Part shown: positions 36,901-45,499 of the stretch, in pieces
How positions within the stretch are numbered: the first letter of the stretch is position 1
How the letters are laid out: each line of letters begins with the position of its first letter
Notes under the pieces: generated by a model
What the model was told of the DNA's origin: nothing
The model's database searches: none
What the model saw: the letters and a program-made list of their open reading frames with translations, nothing else
Origin: Thermomonas beijingensis
Lineage (GTDB): Bacteria; Pseudomonadota; Gammaproteobacteria; Xanthomonadales; Xanthomonadaceae
Reading direction: 5' to 3'
DNA: 64,000 nucleotides
Assembly: GCF_020034655.1 (NCBI RefSeq)
Contig: NZ_JAIQDJ010000006.1
Span: 48,963 to 112,962 of the forward strand
Program-made: the position numbers and the translations under genes

Positions 36901-37287
36901 GTGGCGCGCGATCACGCGTTTGGTGGCCACGTTGCGATGCGCATGAACGGCCTGCAGTTCCGCCGTGGGCTGGGTGTGGGTGGGCGCAGCCGGATCAATC
37001 TTGCACTGGATGGGCAGTGGCGTTTGCTGCGTGCCGACCTGGGCATCGACGACACCTGCCGTGCCGCAGGTGGCATGCAGTTCCAAGTCTGGGGCGATGA
37101 CCGCCTGTTGTATGACAGCGGGCTGGTGAAAGCGCCAGGCGTGGTCAAGCCCGAACTCGATGTGCGCGGTATCCGCCAGCTCAGCCTGCGCACATTGGGC
37201 GCGCAATCACCACAGGTCTGTGGCAATTGGGCCAACGCCGCCCTGATCGGCCAGGAGGGCGACAGCGTCAGTATCGAAACACCCTGA
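33928..37287 (+). CDS. secreted GH31 glycoside hydrolase with F5/8C-like and NPCBM modules
   Basis: 1119 residues from ATG 33928 (a TTG at 33904 is less likely). A signal peptide or anchor (about 1-32) is followed by the GH31 N-terminal beta domain and the TIM barrel (about 255-530). The predicted nucleophile is D377 in KLDVAW and the acid/base D428 in WTGDQSGSWDYIRWH, with LIGSGLSG after it. A beta-sandwich region, an F5/8C (discoidin-like) module (about 802-937) and a C-terminal NPCBM module (about 958-1115) follow. Such modules with GH31 occur in alpha-N-acetylgalactosaminidases acting on mucin-type glycans; alpha-galactosidase or alpha-glucosidase activity is not excluded. Confidence 0.85.
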   Translation: MPIQSPRKQALAAALAITLALLAAPLAAASLGSLRMLSATAATATAAPGWDIITSNGSRLRIEVLRSDVIHVQAGRNGVLSPAGDKAAPIVLPQPVVGTAASLEEDAKEIRIRTDALVLHIQRQPLLLSLERVHAGKSVALWHEVQPLQLDSTQSVQVLSSNANEQFFGGGQQNGRYAFKGRELPISYSGGWEEGDRPSPAPMLLSSSGWGMLRNTWSDGVYDLRDADTATLAHKEDRFDVYYFVGNDLHALLDRYTALTGRAGMLPRWGYSYGDADCYNDGDNNKKPGTVPEGWSDGPTGTTPDVIDSVAKKYREYAMPGGWILPNDGYGCGYTDLPKVVQGLAKYGFRTGLWTENGVDKIAWEVGKAGTRVQKLDVAWTGKGYQFAMDANQQAYDGILNNADARPFLWTVMGWAGIQRYAVAWTGDQSGSWDYIRWHIPTLIGSGLSGYAYATGDVDGIFGGSAETYSRDLQWKSFTPVLMGMSGWSANARKHPWAFDEPYRSINRDYLLLKMRLTPYMYGLAREAEQTGAPLVRGLLWDYPNDPQAFSEAHKYQFLLGRELLVAPVYRSQAASRGWRRDIHLPQGRWFDYWDGRQVTAGAQGRDLDRAVDLKTLPLFVRSGAILPMYPAMLFEGEKPIDEVTFDLYPQGQSQYTLYEDDGNSRQYQRGEFSTQTISVQAPEQGSGEVRVQIAAVQGGYAGQLPQRHYSLRVLSRQAPQAVQVDGHALSKLANRAAFDAGGEGWYFDASDRHGSILVRTAAADIRHALAITLLIPQSRQASDDAYPAAPALGRTLPMDGLLVVNRPAEEPGHPLENAFDDDPATWFRSVRNQAVRTGAIEWTVGFGERKLIDGIEIAPRADKNWKYGQVRDYEVYLADSNGEWGARIASGRLQLEQGTQRITFAPHAGRMLRFRVLSVQNPEGDGASNTDPMVTAAQAGAARAVDAQQPRDVGPITLSSFHILEHQGDERPQQVRYLSALALPAALTAAVARDHAFGGHVAMRMNGLQFRRGLGVGGRSRINLALDGQWRLLRADLGIDDTCRAAGGMQFQVWGDDRLLYDSGLVKAPGVVKPELDVRGIRQLSLRTLGAQSPQVCGNWANAALIGQEGDSVSIETP

Positions 37288-37391
37288 TGGACAGCGTTTG
37301 ATTTCACCGTTCTACCGCACGCTTAATTTCTTTGGTTCCTTCCAATCACCCATCGACGCAGCGGCGTTTGCCGCTGTACGAGGACCCGCTC

Positions 37392-40367
37392 ATGCCTGCA
37401 TTTCGTGCTCCCCGCCATCTCGCCATCTCCAGTTTGAGCATTGCCCTGCTGGCGGCACTGGCCTCTGCTCCCATCGCCGCGCAAGATGCGCCCGCGAAGC
37501 AAGACAAGAAGGACGAAAAAGTCACCGAGCTTGCGCGCGTGCAGGTGACCGGTTCCAACATCAAACGCACCGATACCGAAACCGCCTCACCGCTGCAGGT
37601 CGTTACCGCCAAGGACATCGAAAGCATGGGTGCACGCACCTTGTTGCAGGTGCTGGACAACCTGCCGGCGGCGCGCCCGGCACAGGTGGATTCCAAGTCG
37701 CTGTACACCGGCTCCGATGGTGCATCCCAGGCCAATCTGCGTGGGCTGGGCGCACAGGGCACGTTGGTGTTGTTGAACGGTCGCCGCCTGTCGTACTACG
37801 GCGCACCGGCCGGTTTTCAAACCCAATTTGTAAATATCGACGCCATCCCGGCGGCCGCCATCGAGCGCATGGAAGTGCTGACCGATGGTGCATCCGCGGT
37901 GTACGGCACCGATGCGGTGGCCGGGGTGATCAACGTCATCACCAAGCCGTCGTTCAAGGGCTTGGAAGTCAGCGGCAGCACCGATATGTCTTCGCGCATC
38001 CGCAGCTACGGCGAACGCCAGGCCAGCATAACCGGCGGCTTTGGTGATCTGGGCGAAGACCGCTACAACGTGTATGCGAGCGTCAACCTGTACAAGCGCG
38101 ATGCGATTCCGTTGAGTGATTGGTACGACAAAAAGCCGGCGCAGTTTTACATCAATAATCCGAGCTACATCAAGAATTTTCGCTTCGATACCGGCAGTGC
38201 GCCGGGCGTGCTCAACCCCGGCAGTTATTTCGCGTTTGACCCGGTGACCGGCAAGAAAGTGCAGCAGGCAGCGCCGGGCTGCAACAACATCATCGCCGAA
38301 GCGGCTGGCCCGCGTTGCGTGTGGCAGACATGGCTGAACAATGAAATCGACGGCGGCGCCGAGTCCAAGCGTGCCACCGCTTACATCAATGCACACTTCC
38401 TGCTTGGCGAAAGCAGCGAAGCGTTTGCCGAAGCCACTTACACCACGATTGATTTGCGCGCCAACGGCGGCACCCCGCGTGCATTCGGGACCACCACCGG
38501 CAACCCCAGCAGTTGGTTTGCACGCAATACCGGCTATGTGGCCAATCAGTTCTTCTATCCCTACCTTGGCCCCAACAATGTCTATAACAAAGCCAGCCCG
38601 GAGATGAAGGCGATGATGGGCGGGGTGGTGGGGCTGCAATATCTGTTGCAAGATGCCGGCGATCATTATTTTGGCCAACGCAATACCGACAAGAGCTACC
38701 GCGTGCTGGCCGGCATGCGCGGCTACCTGGGGGATTGGAGCTGGGAAACTGCATTTGCCAGTGCCGGTTCGCATTCCACGACCTATCAAACCATCAACGT
38801 CAATCTGGACGGGTTTGCCAAAGCGTTTGGCCCGTTCACCGTGGATCCGGGCACGGGCCGCGTGATCATTGCCGACAACCCGGCCTACAAGTTTGGCGAA
38901 ATCAGCGAGGCCAACGCGGCGTTGTTGCGTGCGGCGTATCCCACCTTTGATATCCAGTCATGGACGCGCCTGCATACATTGGATGGCAAGATCGAAGGCC
39001 CATTGGCCACGCTGCCGGCGGGTGAAGTACGCGCTGCATTTGGCTTCAACCTCAACCGCGAATCGTTCTTCACCCCCGGCAATAGCGATGCCGCCAACGG
39101 CAAGATCACCCAGCAGGGTGGCTCATGGTTTGATGGCAAGCGCACCACCTACGCACTGTTCGCCGAAGCGGTGGCCCCGATCACCGCCAAGCTGGAAGTG
39201 GATGCCGCGCTGCGCCTGGATAAATATCCCCACTTCAGTGCCAACCTCGCGCCCAAGTTGGGCGTGAAGTATCAGGCCTTGCCGGAGCTGGTGTTGCGCG
39301 GCACCTATTCGGAAGGCTTCCGGGCGCCGAGTTTGGCCGAGGCGGGCAGCGGCGGCATCTTTGCGCAGATCGGCGGTTATCGCGATGAAACCCGCTGCAA
39401 CCAGACCAATGCGATTGCCAATTTGCTGCGTACCTCGCAGCGTGCGGGCGATGTGGATCTAGGCAATTCCTTGCTCAATTCCGACTGCGGCCGCACGGTG
39501 GCGCGCATGACCCAGCCCAATCCGGATTTGCAGCCGGAAAAAGCCAAGATTGCCACGCTGGGCTTCGTGTTCGAGCCGGCCAAGTGGCTGTCGGTGTCGG
39601 CCGATTGGTGGTTCGTCTACCGTCGCAATGAAATTGCTGCGCCGGATTATTCCAAGCCGGAGGAAATCATCGCGCAGACGCGCTTCCCCATCACCGATGC
39701 CGACCGTGCCAACCTTGCCGCACTGGCAGCGATGTGCGCGGATCCGGGTAGTGGCGTCGCATGCCCGGCGGTGTTGCCCACTTATACCGTGGGCAATGTC
39801 TCCAGCGTGATTGGCCAGTACAAGAACAAAGGCCGCACCTTGGTGGATGGGTTTGATGTGGATGCACGCAGCCGCCTTGATCTGGGCGAATGGGGCCGGT
39901 TGAACATCGGTGTGGCGGCCACGATTGCCCGCCGCAGCATGTACAACTTCGACGATGGCGACGGTTGGGCCTATGGCAATGCCATTGGCTATTACAACAA
40001 CCCACGCGTGCGTGCCACGTTCAATACCGACTGGAACTACAAACAGTTTGACACCAGCTTCTACATCAACTTTGTGGGCAAGACGAAGTGGGCTTACGAC
40101 CAGATCGACGCGCAAGATAACAACGCGCAGTCCTGCACCGCCAGCTACGAAGCAGTGGCGCCCGGCCAGTGCGATGGTGCGCCGTCGTGGTGGACCGCCA
40201 ATCTGGGCGTGAGCTGGCATGCCAGCGAGAAATTGACGGTGGGTGTGACGGCCAAAAACCTGTTCAACCGCCTGCCGTTCTTCGACCCGAATGATTGGAT
40301 GACGTTCTCCGGCTACACCAATAACTTCGGCCGCAGCTACAGCCTGATGCTCAACTACAAGTTCTGA
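37392..40367 (+). CDS. TonB-dependent receptor, probably for a carbohydrate
   Basis: 991 residues. Signal peptide (about 1-28), TonB-box/plug region (VQVTGSNIKRTDTETASPLQVVTAKDI), plug domain (LRGLGAQGTLVLLNGRRL, GASAVYGTDAVAGVINVIT) and a 22-strand-type beta barrel ending in YSLMLNYKF with the terminal Phe. It imports its ligand over the outer membrane using TonB energy. It is 104 bp downstream of the GH31 gene in the same direction, an arrangement typical of xanthomonad carbohydrate-utilisation loci. ATG 37392 follows ACGAGG; the TTG at 37332 is ignored. Confidence 0.92.
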   Translation: MPAFRAPRHLAISSLSIALLAALASAPIAAQDAPAKQDKKDEKVTELARVQVTGSNIKRTDTETASPLQVVTAKDIESMGARTLLQVLDNLPAARPAQVDSKSLYTGSDGASQANLRGLGAQGTLVLLNGRRLSYYGAPAGFQTQFVNIDAIPAAAIERMEVLTDGASAVYGTDAVAGVINVITKPSFKGLEVSGSTDMSSRIRSYGERQASITGGFGDLGEDRYNVYASVNLYKRDAIPLSDWYDKKPAQFYINNPSYIKNFRFDTGSAPGVLNPGSYFAFDPVTGKKVQQAAPGCNNIIAEAAGPRCVWQTWLNNEIDGGAESKRATAYINAHFLLGESSEAFAEATYTTIDLRANGGTPRAFGTTTGNPSSWFARNTGYVANQFFYPYLGPNNVYNKASPEMKAMMGGVVGLQYLLQDAGDHYFGQRNTDKSYRVLAGMRGYLGDWSWETAFASAGSHSTTYQTINVNLDGFAKAFGPFTVDPGTGRVIIADNPAYKFGEISEANAALLRAAYPTFDIQSWTRLHTLDGKIEGPLATLPAGEVRAAFGFNLNRESFFTPGNSDAANGKITQQGGSWFDGKRTTYALFAEAVAPITAKLEVDAALRLDKYPHFSANLAPKLGVKYQALPELVLRGTYSEGFRAPSLAEAGSGGIFAQIGGYRDETRCNQTNAIANLLRTSQRAGDVDLGNSLLNSDCGRTVARMTQPNPDLQPEKAKIATLGFVFEPAKWLSVSADWWFVYRRNEIAAPDYSKPEEIIAQTRFPITDADRANLAALAAMCADPGSGVACPAVLPTYTVGNVSSVIGQYKNKGRTLVDGFDVDARSRLDLGEWGRLNIGVAATIARRSMYNFDDGDGWAYGNAIGYYNNPRVRATFNTDWNYKQFDTSFYINFVGKTKWAYDQIDAQDNNAQSCTASYEAVAPGQCDGAPSWWTANLGVSWHASEKLTVGVTAKNLFNRLPFFDPNDWMTFSGYTNNFGRSYSLMLNYKF

Positions 40368-40379
40368 ACCCGGGTGATC

Positions 40380-40411
40380 GCCGCCATCTTCGCGCAAGCG
40401 GGGGTGGCGGC
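40380..40411 (+). terminator. hairpin after the TonB-dependent receptor
   Basis: A 14-bp stem containing G-U pairs (GCCGCCA...TGGCGGC outer arm) with a GCAA tetraloop, 13 bp after the receptor stop and before the convergent MarR gene. The U run is short (ATTT), so it is a probable but not ideal terminator. Confidence 0.6.
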
Positions 40412-40453
40412 ATTTGCGTGGGTCACAATCCAGCGCAGTACGGTCGGTGACCG

Positions 40454-40927
40454 CTACGGATCCTGCAGCGCAGTTTCGCCTTCTGCGCGCAATTCCAGCT
40501 CATCCAGCCGATCCAGCAGGCGAAACAGCAGGGTGCGTTCGGTGGCATCCATATCGCCCAGCAACTGGCGCTCGAACCCCAGTGCCAGCGGCACGATCTG
40601 GTCGTAGATCGCATAGCCGGCTTCGGACAGCCGCAGTACCGAACGCCGGCGGTCATCGTCATCAAAAGCACGTAGCAGTCTTCCGGACTCCAGCAATTTG
40701 GCCACCGCGCGGCTGACCGCGACCTTATCCATCGCCGTGCGCTGCGCCACCTGATTGGCCGACAGGTCCGGGTAGCGGCCCAGCACCGCCATCACCCGCC
40801 ATTCCGTCACGCCCAGTGCAAAGCGCTGCGAATAGGCGCGGGCAATCGCGTCGGAGGTGCGATTGGACAGCACACTGAGGCGATAGGGCAGGAAATTCTG
40901 GAGTTCCAATTGGGCGTGGTTGGGCAT
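40454..40927 (-). CDS. MarR-family regulator of homogentisate pathway
   Basis: 157 residues from ATG 40927. A MarR winged helix-turn-helix is evident (FALGVTEWRVMAVLGRYPDLSANQVAQRTAMDKVAVSRAVAKLLESGRLL, then DDDDRRRSVLRLSEAG). It is divergent from hppD-hmgA, and the 86-bp intergenic region holds a perfect palindrome on the hppD promoter. This fits local repressors of tyrosine catabolism (HpdR/HmgR-type). The effector is inferred to be a pathway intermediate. A TTG at 40975 in frame is rejected because it lies inside the palindrome. Confidence 0.88.
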   Translation of the reverse strand: MPNHAQLELQNFLPYRLSVLSNRTSDAIARAYSQRFALGVTEWRVMAVLGRYPDLSANQVAQRTAMDKVAVSRAVAKLLESGRLLRAFDDDDRRRSVLRLSEAGYAIYDQIVPLALGFERQLLGDMDATERTLLFRLLDRLDELELRAEGETALQDP

Positions 40928-40954
40928 GATCGGGCGTGAGATTGAGAGGGGCAC

Positions 40955-40982
40955 TTGAGATGGTTGCAATTGCAACTATAGA
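40955..40982 (+). promoter_or_regulatory. hppD promoter with embedded perfect palindrome
   Basis: -35 TTGAGA (40955-40960), 16-bp spacer, -10 TATAGA (40977-40982). The spacer contains the perfect 14-bp palindrome GTTGCAATTGCAAC (40963-40976), a MarR-type operator geometry. A protein there would exclude RNA polymerase from hppD and sits 36 bp from the regulator's own start codon, so autoregulation is also possible. Confidence 0.75.
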
Positions 40983-41012
40983 ATGCAGAATCCTAGCGGC
41001 GAGACCACCACC

Positions 41013-42110
41013 ATGAGTGCACACCCCAATCTTGGCATGCAGCCGACCACGTTTGAAAACCCGATGGGCATTGATGGGTTTGAATTCGTCGAATATTCCG
41101 CCCCGCAGGATCAATTGGGCTATCTGCACGACTACTTCCGCAAGATGGGCTTCACCCAGGTGGCGCGCCACAAGACCCGCCCGATTCACACCTATCGCCA
41201 AGGCGATTGCACCTTTTTGATCAACGAAGACCCCGACTCCTTCGCTGCGCGTTTTGCCGCGCAGCACGGGCCATCGGCCTGCGGCTTTGCGATCCGCTTC
41301 AACAAGCTGGCCGAGTGGGTGCGCGTGCAAGCGCTGAAAAACGGCGCGGAAGCGTTCGATGCCAAGGATGAATTGAGCAAGGCGGTGGCCGCGCCGGTGA
41401 TCAAGGGTATTGGCGGCTGCATGTTGTACCTGGTAGACCGCTACGACAGCGTGGGCACCATCCACGACCCTGATTACGAATGGCTGCCCGGTGCGGAAAA
41501 AATGCCCAAGGGCTTTGGCCTGACCTTCATCGACCATCTGACCCACAACCTGTTCCAGGGCAACATGGCCAAGTGGTCGGATTATTACGAGCGCCTGTTC
41601 AACTTCCGCGAAATTCGCTACTTCGACATCAAGGGGGCCAAGACCGGCCTGTTGTCACGGGCGATGACCGCGCCGGATGGCATGGTGCGCATTCCGCTGA
41701 ATGAATCGTCCGATCCCAAATCGCAGATCAACGAATATCTGGGGCAGTACAACGGCGAGGGTATCCAGCACATCGCCTGTTTCACCGATGACATCTACAC
41801 CACGGTAGAGAAAATGCGTGCCGCCGGGGTCGAATTTCTCGACACCCCGGAGACCTATTTCGATGTGGTCGATCAGCGCATTCCCGGCCACGGCGAAGAC
41901 CTGCCGCGCCTGCGCAAGAACAGCATCCTGATCGACGCCGACCCGGAAACCAAAAAGCGTCTGCTGCTGCAAATTTTCACCCAAAATGCCTTGGGCCCGA
42001 TCTTCTTCGAGATCATCCAGCGCAAGGGCAATGAAGGCTTTGGCGAAGGCAATTTCCAGGCGCTGTTTGAAAGCATCGAGCGTGACCAGATGCGTCGCGG
42101 CGTGTTGTAA
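41013..42110 (+). CDS. hppD: 4-hydroxyphenylpyruvate dioxygenase
   Basis: 365 residues. The two vicinal-oxygen-chelate halves are visible, and the Fe(II) ligands are H175 (FIDHLTHN), H253 ([11 protein letters not shown]) and E333 ([10 protein letters not shown]). It converts 4-hydroxyphenylpyruvate to homogentisate in tyrosine breakdown. The first ATG at 40983 sits immediately after the -10 hexamer, so ATG 41013 is used. hmgA follows after 14 bp. Confidence 0.96.
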   Translation: MSAHPNLGMQPTTFENPMGIDGFEFVEYSAPQDQLGYLHDYFRKMGFTQVARHKTRPIHTYRQGDCTFLINEDPDSFAARFAAQHGPSACGFAIRFNKLAEWVRVQALKNGAEAFDAKDELSKAVAAPVIKGIGGCMLYLVDRYDSVGTIHDPDYEWLPGAEKMPKGFGLTFIDHLTHNLFQGNMAKWSDYYERLFNFREIRYFDIKGAKTGLLSRAMTAPDGMVRIPLNESSDPKSQINEYLGQYNGEGIQHIACFTDDIYTTVEKMRAAGVEFLDTPETYFDVVDQRIPGHGEDLPRLRKNSILIDADPETKKRLLLQIFTQNALGPIFFEIIQRKGNEGFGEGNFQALFESIERDQMRRGVL

Positions 42111-42124
42111 GGAGCCTGCAGCCC

Positions 42125-43420
42125 ATGACCCTTCAAAGCACCGGCTACCAAACCGGGTTTGGCAATGAATTTGCCAGCGAAGCCATCCCCGGCGCATTGC
42201 CGATTGGCCGCAATTCACCGCAGCAGGTCGCGCACGGGCTGTATGCCGAGCAGCTGACCGGCAGCGCGTTCACCGCGCCACGCCACGCCAACCGCCGCAG
42301 TTGGCTGTATCGCATTCGTCCGGCGGCGCTGCATGGCAAGTTTGAATTGCTGGAACAAGGCGCATTCCACAACGATTTCGGCAGCGGCCCGGCGACCCCG
42401 GAAAAGCTGCGTTGGAACCCGTTGCCAACACCGCCCGCCGGCGTGGATTTTCTGGATGGCCTCTACACCGTGGCCGGCAATGGCAGCCCGGAGGCGGCAG
42501 TGGGCGTGGGTATCCACCTGTATGCGGCGAATGCCGACATGCACGGCCGCTGGTTTTGCAATGCCGATGGCGAGTTGATGCTGGTGCCGCAATCCGGGCG
42601 CTTGCATATCGAAACCGAGCTGGGCGTACTGGACGTGGAGCCGCAGGAAATTGCGGTGCTGCCACGCGGCGTGCGCTTCCGTGTGAGCTTGCCGGATGGG
42701 CAGGCCACAGGCTATGTGTGCGAGAACTTCGGCGCACTGTTCAAGCTGCCTGATCTGGGCCCGATTGGCAGCAACGGGCTGGCCAATGCGCGTGATTTCT
42801 TGACCCCGAATGCGGCGTATGAAGATGTGGAAGGCAACTTCAGCCTGATCACCAAATTCCAAGGGCATCTGTGGCGCGCGGATATCGACCACAGCCCGCT
42901 GGATGTGGTGGCATGGCACGGCAATTACGCGCCGTACAAATATGACCTGCGCCGCTTCAACGTGATGGGCTCGATCAGCTACGACCACCCCGATCCGTCG
43001 ATCTTCCTAGTGCTGCATTCGCCCAGCGATACTCCCGGCACCAGCAATGTCGATTTCGCGATCTTCGCGCCACGGGTGCTGGCCATGCAGGACACCTTCC
43101 GCCCGCCGTGGTTCCATCGCAATATCGCCAGCGAATTCATGGGTCTGGTGCGCGGCGTGTACGACGCCAAGGCTGATGGTTTCGCGCCCGGTGGCTGCTC
43201 GCTGCACAACTGCATGACCGGGCACGGCCCGGATGCAGCCACCTTCGAAAAAGCCAGCGTGGCCGATACCCGCAAGCCTGACTACATCACCGACACCATG
43301 GCGATCATGTTCGAAACCCGTGCGGTGATTCGCCCCACCGCACAGGCGATGGATGCGGTGCACCGGCAGCTGGATTACCCCGACTGCTGGATGGGTCTGA
43401 AGAAGCACTTCGTGGGTTGA
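42125..43420 (+). CDS. hmgA: homogentisate 1,2-dioxygenase
   Basis: 431 residues. The iron site is H331, E337 ([12 protein letters not shown]) and H367 (MTGHGPD). It opens the homogentisate ring to maleylacetoacetate. The cupin core and N-terminal [13 protein letters not shown] and [18 protein letters not shown] blocks are intact, so the enzyme should be functional. The two following enzymes (maiA, fahA) are not in this window. Confidence 0.97.
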   Translation: MTLQSTGYQTGFGNEFASEAIPGALPIGRNSPQQVAHGLYAEQLTGSAFTAPRHANRRSWLYRIRPAALHGKFELLEQGAFHNDFGSGPATPEKLRWNPLPTPPAGVDFLDGLYTVAGNGSPEAAVGVGIHLYAANADMHGRWFCNADGELMLVPQSGRLHIETELGVLDVEPQEIAVLPRGVRFRVSLPDGQATGYVCENFGALFKLPDLGPIGSNGLANARDFLTPNAAYEDVEGNFSLITKFQGHLWRADIDHSPLDVVAWHGNYAPYKYDLRRFNVMGSISYDHPDPSIFLVLHSPSDTPGTSNVDFAIFAPRVLAMQDTFRPPWFHRNIASEFMGLVRGVYDAKADGFAPGGCSLHNCMTGHGPDAATFEKASVADTRKPDYITDTMAIMFETRAVIRPTAQAMDAVHRQLDYPDCWMGLKKHFVG

Positions 43421-43429
43421 GCCAGCCGC

Positions 43430-44164
43430 TCAGCCGCTGACCAGCTTCAACTGTGGTGCGCTGCCTGCCGACTCTGCTGGCAGCTGCAGCGTCGCCACCG
43501 TCTGCGCCAACGCGGGCAGCAAGGCCTCCGGTAGCGACTCGCCCAAGCGAGTGACAACCCGCTGGCCATAGCTGGCACTGGTCAGCTGATGCAGTGTGCA
43601 CAAGCTGGAAAGGATTGCATCCAGCAAGTCGCCATCATCGCTGGCGAATTGGATACGCGCCTTGTGCTCCACTGCGTCCGGATGTCGCTGCAGCTGCAAC
43701 ATATCAATCATGTACATCTTCGCGGCAACCAGTGAACGGCGTTGTCCGCGCGTGGAACTTGGCGGCGCGGGCAGTTCCCGGGGGCTGGCAGATGCCGCAG
43801 GTGCGGTATGTGTCTGCGCAGGTATCGGAACGGGCTGGCGTGCGTTGCCGGAACGGATCTGTTCGGTGCGCGCCTGCACGGCATCGGTGGTTGCACGCAG
43901 CAGGCTGGTGAGTGCGCCACTCACGCCATTGCCGGCCGGAGCGGCATGGGTAGAGACCGGAACGTTGCCGGCTTGTTGCAGGTAGCCGTTTTTCCGCAGA
44001 TGGTCTATCGCCGGCAAGATATCCGGGCCAAGTAGTGCCACCACCTCATCGAGTGAGCGCTTGCCGTCGATGACGATCAGAATGCGCCGTTCCGACAGGC
44101 TCAGCCCGGCGTTGGAGCCGGCCTGCAGGGTACTGTGTGCGAGTGCGGTCTTGCTGAGCAGCAT
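43430..44164 (-). CDS. conserved protein of unknown function
   Basis: 244 residues, predicted cytosolic (no signal peptide or membrane segment). Residues about 20-62 (LSLSERRILIVIDGKRSLDEVVALLGPDILPAIDHLRKNGYL) look like a small winged-helix unit as in DUF4388-type regulators. A Pro/Ala-rich linker follows, then a helical C-terminal domain (about 140-230) with AAKMYMIDMLQLQRHPDAVEHKARI. It converges with hmgA, leaving only 9 bp. Role unknown. Confidence 0.65.
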   Translation of the reverse strand: MLLSKTALAHSTLQAGSNAGLSLSERRILIVIDGKRSLDEVVALLGPDILPAIDHLRKNGYLQQAGNVPVSTHAAPAGNGVSGALTSLLRATTDAVQARTEQIRSGNARQPVPIPAQTHTAPAASASPRELPAPPSSTRGQRRSLVAAKMYMIDMLQLQRHPDAVEHKARIQFASDDGDLLDAILSSLCTLHQLTSASYGQRVVTRLGESLPEALLPALAQTVATLQLPAESAGSAPQLKLVSG

Positions 44165-44299
44165 GGCAATGGTCCCGGTGTGATGCCCGGCACGCTAATC
44201 GCCGTGGATGTCGTCCGCATGACGATTTTGTGCGGCGGCGTGTTGCCAGTTGAGACCAACAGCTTGGGGAATGCCGGCACGCCTTCTATACTTCCGACG

Positions 44300-45496
44300 A
44301 TGACGCCAGCCATTCCCATCCTCGCCCGTGCCCAGCACGCGTTGACCGAATTCTTCCGGCTGGAAGCCGCCGCCGGTATCGTCTTGATGCTCGCGGCGGC
44401 GTTGGCATTGGTTTGCGCCAATTCGTCACTGGCCGAGACCTATCAAGCCTTCCGGCATCTGGCCTTGGGCAGCCAGTTGTTGGAGTGGTGGGTCAACGAT
44501 GGCCTGATGGCCGTGTTCTTCCTGCTGGTGTCGCTGGAAATCAAGCGCGAGGTGGTGTCTGGCCAGCTGTCCAGCCGCAGCCAGTTAGTGCTGCCGGTGG
44601 TGTGCGCCGCTGCCGGGGTTGCGCTGCCGGCGCTGTTGTATGCGGCACTGAATCATGCCGATGCAGGCGCGATGCGCGGTTGGGCGGTTCCCACCGCGAC
44701 CGATATCGCCTTTGCGCTGGGCGTGCTGGCCTTGCTGGGCACGCGGGTGCCGCTGGGGATGAAGCTGCTGCTCTCCACCATCGCGGTGACCGATGATTTG
44801 ATCGCGATCCTGATCATCGCCGTGTTCTATTCGCAAGGATTGCAGTGGCCGATGTTGGCCGGTGCGGCGCTGGTGACGGTGGCGATGTGGTTGCTCAACC
44901 AGCGCAAGGTGACCCGGCTTGCGCCGTATCTGGTGTTGGGCGCGGTGCTGTGGTTTCTGGTGTTGAAGTCGGGCGTGCATGCCACCTTGGCGGGCGTCGT
45001 CACCGGCTTGATGATTCCGCATGTTGACAAGGCCAATGCCATCGACGATGCGGTTGAATATTCGCCGCTGGAAACCCTGGAGCACGCGCTGCACCCGTGG
45101 GTGGCCTTCGTCATCCTGCCGCTGTTTGCCTTCGTCAATGCGGGTTTGGCATTGGGCAAATTCACTGCAGAAGATCTGCACGCACCGTTGCCGCTGGGCA
45201 TTGCACTGGGGCTGGTGCTGGGCAAACCGCTGGGTATTGTGGGTGCGGCCTTGCTGCTGCGCGCCCTGAAGATTGCCCGCTTCCCGGAGGGCATGGATCT
45301 GCGCGCGATGCTGGGGCTGGGCCTGCTGTGCGGGATCGGCTTCACCATGAGTCTGTTTATTGCCGGCCTGGCATTTGCTGGCCAGCCCCTGCACTACAAC
45401 GAAAGCGTGCTGGGGGTGCTGGGCGCATCGGTGCTGGCGGCGCTGCTGGGCTGTGCGTGGCTGTGGGGGGTGTTGCCACGCAAGGCTGCAGGCTGA
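44300..45496 (+). CDS. nhaA: Na+/H+ antiporter NhaA
   Basis: 398 residues, about 12 transmembrane helices. It carries the ion-binding double aspartate in STIAVTDDLIAILIIAVFYS and the unwound-helix region GWAVPTATDIAFALGVLALLG. It exchanges two H+ for one Na+ at the inner membrane. The frame extends to 44135, but ATG 44300 gives the usual N-terminus before the first helix (LTEFFRLEAAAGIVLMLAAALAL). Confidence 0.95.
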   Translation: MTPAIPILARAQHALTEFFRLEAAAGIVLMLAAALALVCANSSLAETYQAFRHLALGSQLLEWWVNDGLMAVFFLLVSLEIKREVVSGQLSSRSQLVLPVVCAAAGVALPALLYAALNHADAGAMRGWAVPTATDIAFALGVLALLGTRVPLGMKLLLSTIAVTDDLIAILIIAVFYSQGLQWPMLAGAALVTVAMWLLNQRKVTRLAPYLVLGAVLWFLVLKSGVHATLAGVVTGLMIPHVDKANAIDDAVEYSPLETLEHALHPWVAFVILPLFAFVNAGLALGKFTAEDLHAPLPLGIALGLVLGKPLGIVGAALLLRALKIARFPEGMDLRAMLGLGLLCGIGFTMSLFIAGLAFAGQPLHYNESVLGVLGASVLAALLGCAWLWGVLPRKAAG

Positions 45497-45499
45497 GGC

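Noticed and set aside
34984..37206. 740-residue minus-strand ORF opposite the GH31 gene
   Set aside because: Mirror frame of a well-supported GH31 protein with F5/8C and NPCBM modules; no start signal or domain.
40983..41012. Earlier ATG for hppD at 40983
   Set aside because: It lies directly after the -10 hexamer, upstream of any likely mRNA start, and adds residues absent from the family.
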